Positions 62,271-64,000 of a stretch of DNA of 64,000 nucleotides are shown here, one piece after another. A program made the translations under genes and the position numbers. The DNA lies in assembly GCA_004154925.1 (NCBI GenBank), contig QJNS01000181.1, positions 100,471 to 164,470 on the forward strand, read 5' to 3'. How positions within the stretch are numbered: position 1 is the stretch's first letter; every line of letters begins with the position of its first letter. The notes under the pieces are model-generated. The model ran no database searches. It was given only the letters and a program-made list of their open reading frames with translations, and was not told where the DNA came from. Source of the stretch: Monosporascus cannonballus. Lineage: Eukaryota > Ascomycota > Sordariomycetes > Xylariales.

Positions 62271-63958
62271 AATGATGGAAGGGGTCAAAAAGAGCCAAGA
62301 AAGTGTGCTTTGGTTCGTGCCCGCTCAATTGCCTGTAAATTCGCATAATTCCCACTGCTGCTTGCTCCGCCAACTGCTCCATGAGTAAGGATGGCGCTTT
62401 TCCTAACAGGTCGATAGCGTCATCTGCTATGATCTAATACGTTAAATCCAGTTCGTACAGACTGGAGGCTACATAAATGATGTAGGTACATAATGTACAT
62501 AGGGATATGGCTGCCACTTAGTCCTGAAGCCCCCCGTAATGCTTCTTATGTGCATACATGAAGCTATGGGCACTCGATATATATATATGTGGGCCTATAC
62601 GAAGTGGTAAAGAGGGGACACTGGGGTACCGACAAAAGCAGCAAGTGGTCCGTACCACTCTCCAGATTACCACGAACAGTTCAACGACTACGTAGAATAT
62701 ACCAACACAGTGGCCTAACTGCTCGCCATTGGGGCCTTATAGCCAGCCATCTCTGTAGAACCGAGGACACAGCCCTACTACTGGTTCCCCTACCGGCGCA
62801 GGCGTGTTATATTGCGGCTGATTCTGCCCACCCAAGGCAGGTGCATAAGTAGGTATACTATTGCTCTCCAGCATTGGTGGCGGATATTGTGGCCATGTAG
62901 GCATACTACAATCTCTGCCCGGAAGCTATTAATCTGTTACCCCCTTAGAGTCCGTAGCCAATGTGAGGGAGATATAGCAGGGGCACATACCTAGTAGCCT
63001 AGGTACCTAGGAGAGCCCGTTTTGCACTACGGCTGCAATTCATCAGCCGTTCGTCGGTTACGAGGTTGCTTTCCGGACGACGTCCCAGTGGGCGATCGTG
63101 TTAGGGAAAAGCCAATGCATCCATCGTGGAACCGATTTATACACATGACATTATGTTATATCCAGACAGATATCTGCCTTACCTACCTATTCAGCACGTA
63201 TTTATAGGCATCCGGGAGACGCACTATGCGAGGTACTCAACTTGGGCTGCTAGGGTGGTCCCCCAACGGTCTGCTGCTGGCCACCAGGATATTAGGTACC
63301 TGCATGTACCTCACGTATAAGCTACGGAGCTACCTCCTACCTCTTTAAGCAGGCCTTGGGAGCAGTACCACCTACCCTAGCTCCAGGCAGCTCGTCCATG
63401 GCCTCCATGTAATTGAGTTTATTGTGCCGGGTTATTCCCCCTTATCTTCCATGGCGCAATTGATATAAACGCAACATTTGCGTTTTCCGGCCTCGGTACG
63501 GGAGCTCATGCTCGAAACATCATCAGCTTTTTCCCTATAAAAACCCCAGCTGTTTTGAAACATGCATACTCCACAGATTGGAGCGGATCTTGAATCAATC
63601 ACATGACTGCGGAATTTCTACTCAACGAAAACAACTGTCCAATAGCTTCAGTGTTCCATCCAATGCGTACGACCTCATGAGCACACCACCTCTTTAACAA
63701 TTTCAAGAATTGTTTTAGCAGTTGTACGTCGCCAACCAAGCGAGGTTAAACAGTAGCGTCTACCAACCACCGTCGAGTACAGGGCCTTATGCGATTCTTT
63801 AACGAAGATGTCACCCACCAACACACACGGGTCGTTCCTCGGGTTGCATGACTCCCTCGTTCACCGTGTTCCAGGTTTAGAAATGCAGTTTCGTTACCCA
63901 TGCTGGGGAGGGACCTAGCTCCTACGTAGGCATTTCCACGCACCCGTTATTTCATTAT
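62271..63958. other. intergenic, no gene recognised
   Basis: GC-balanced sequence with only short frames. It contains many CCTAGGTACC-type words, including a perfect 14-bp palindrome CCTAGGTACCTAGG at 62998-63011, and an (AT)n run near 62577-62588. I see no domain in any frame. Confidence 0.5.

Positions 63959-64000
<42 letters not shown>
63959..64000. repeat. 42-base G homopolymer at the window end
   Basis: Uninterrupted G to the last base. It may be a true homopolymer, an assembly artefact or a contig edge; the sequence cannot decide. Confidence 0.95.

Overview
The window is a stretch of a filamentous ascomycete chromosome (Pezizomycotina; probably a Sordariomycete, which is an inference). 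It has a two-compartment structure. Long AT-rich blocks have almost no CpA or TpG dinucleotides but keep CpG, which is the footprint of repeat-induced point mutation (RIP). They alternate with GC-balanced islands that hold short-intron fungal genes. No prokaryotic, organellar or RNA gene was recognised.

Layout. (1) 1-22069 is AT-rich: a stack of degenerate Ty3/Gypsy elements. Element A (13-6072) and element B (7925-14694) are inserted into an older minus-strand Gypsy, D, whose pieces lie at 1-12, 6073-7924 and 14695-18207. A hAT-type terminus closes the block at 22069. (2) 22070-29130 is a GC island. It holds one long, broken minus-strand protein gene, interrupted by a three-LTR tandem array (22459-26003) and by a solo LTR (27567-27774). 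(3) 29131-45841 is AT-rich and is bounded to the base by hAT-type inverted ends with an 8-bp target duplication. Inside are a dead Fot1/pogo element (29608-31480), a 150-bp RIP-free repeat (34496-34645) and Gypsy element C (38265-45002). (4) 45842-64000 is GC-balanced. It contains an intact protein kinase gene (47962-49458, +), a solo LTR split by a dead Tc1-like transposon (49491-51088), a BTB/F-box protein with a polyglutamine tract (52227-55103, -), and a four-exon Cid1-family nucleotidyltransferase gene (57260-61215, -). It ends in a 42-base G run.

The three intact host genes look like housekeeping or signalling genes: a kinase, a ubiquitin-ligase adaptor and an RNA-tailing enzyme. They share no pathway that I can see. 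The interest is in the transposon archaeology. Target duplications can be read for almost every element, the nesting order can be reconstructed, and RIP boundaries fall inside individual LTRs. One LTR family carries a hairpin-forming tandem repeat in U3 that varies in copy number. I did not find a convincing new multi-gene system.
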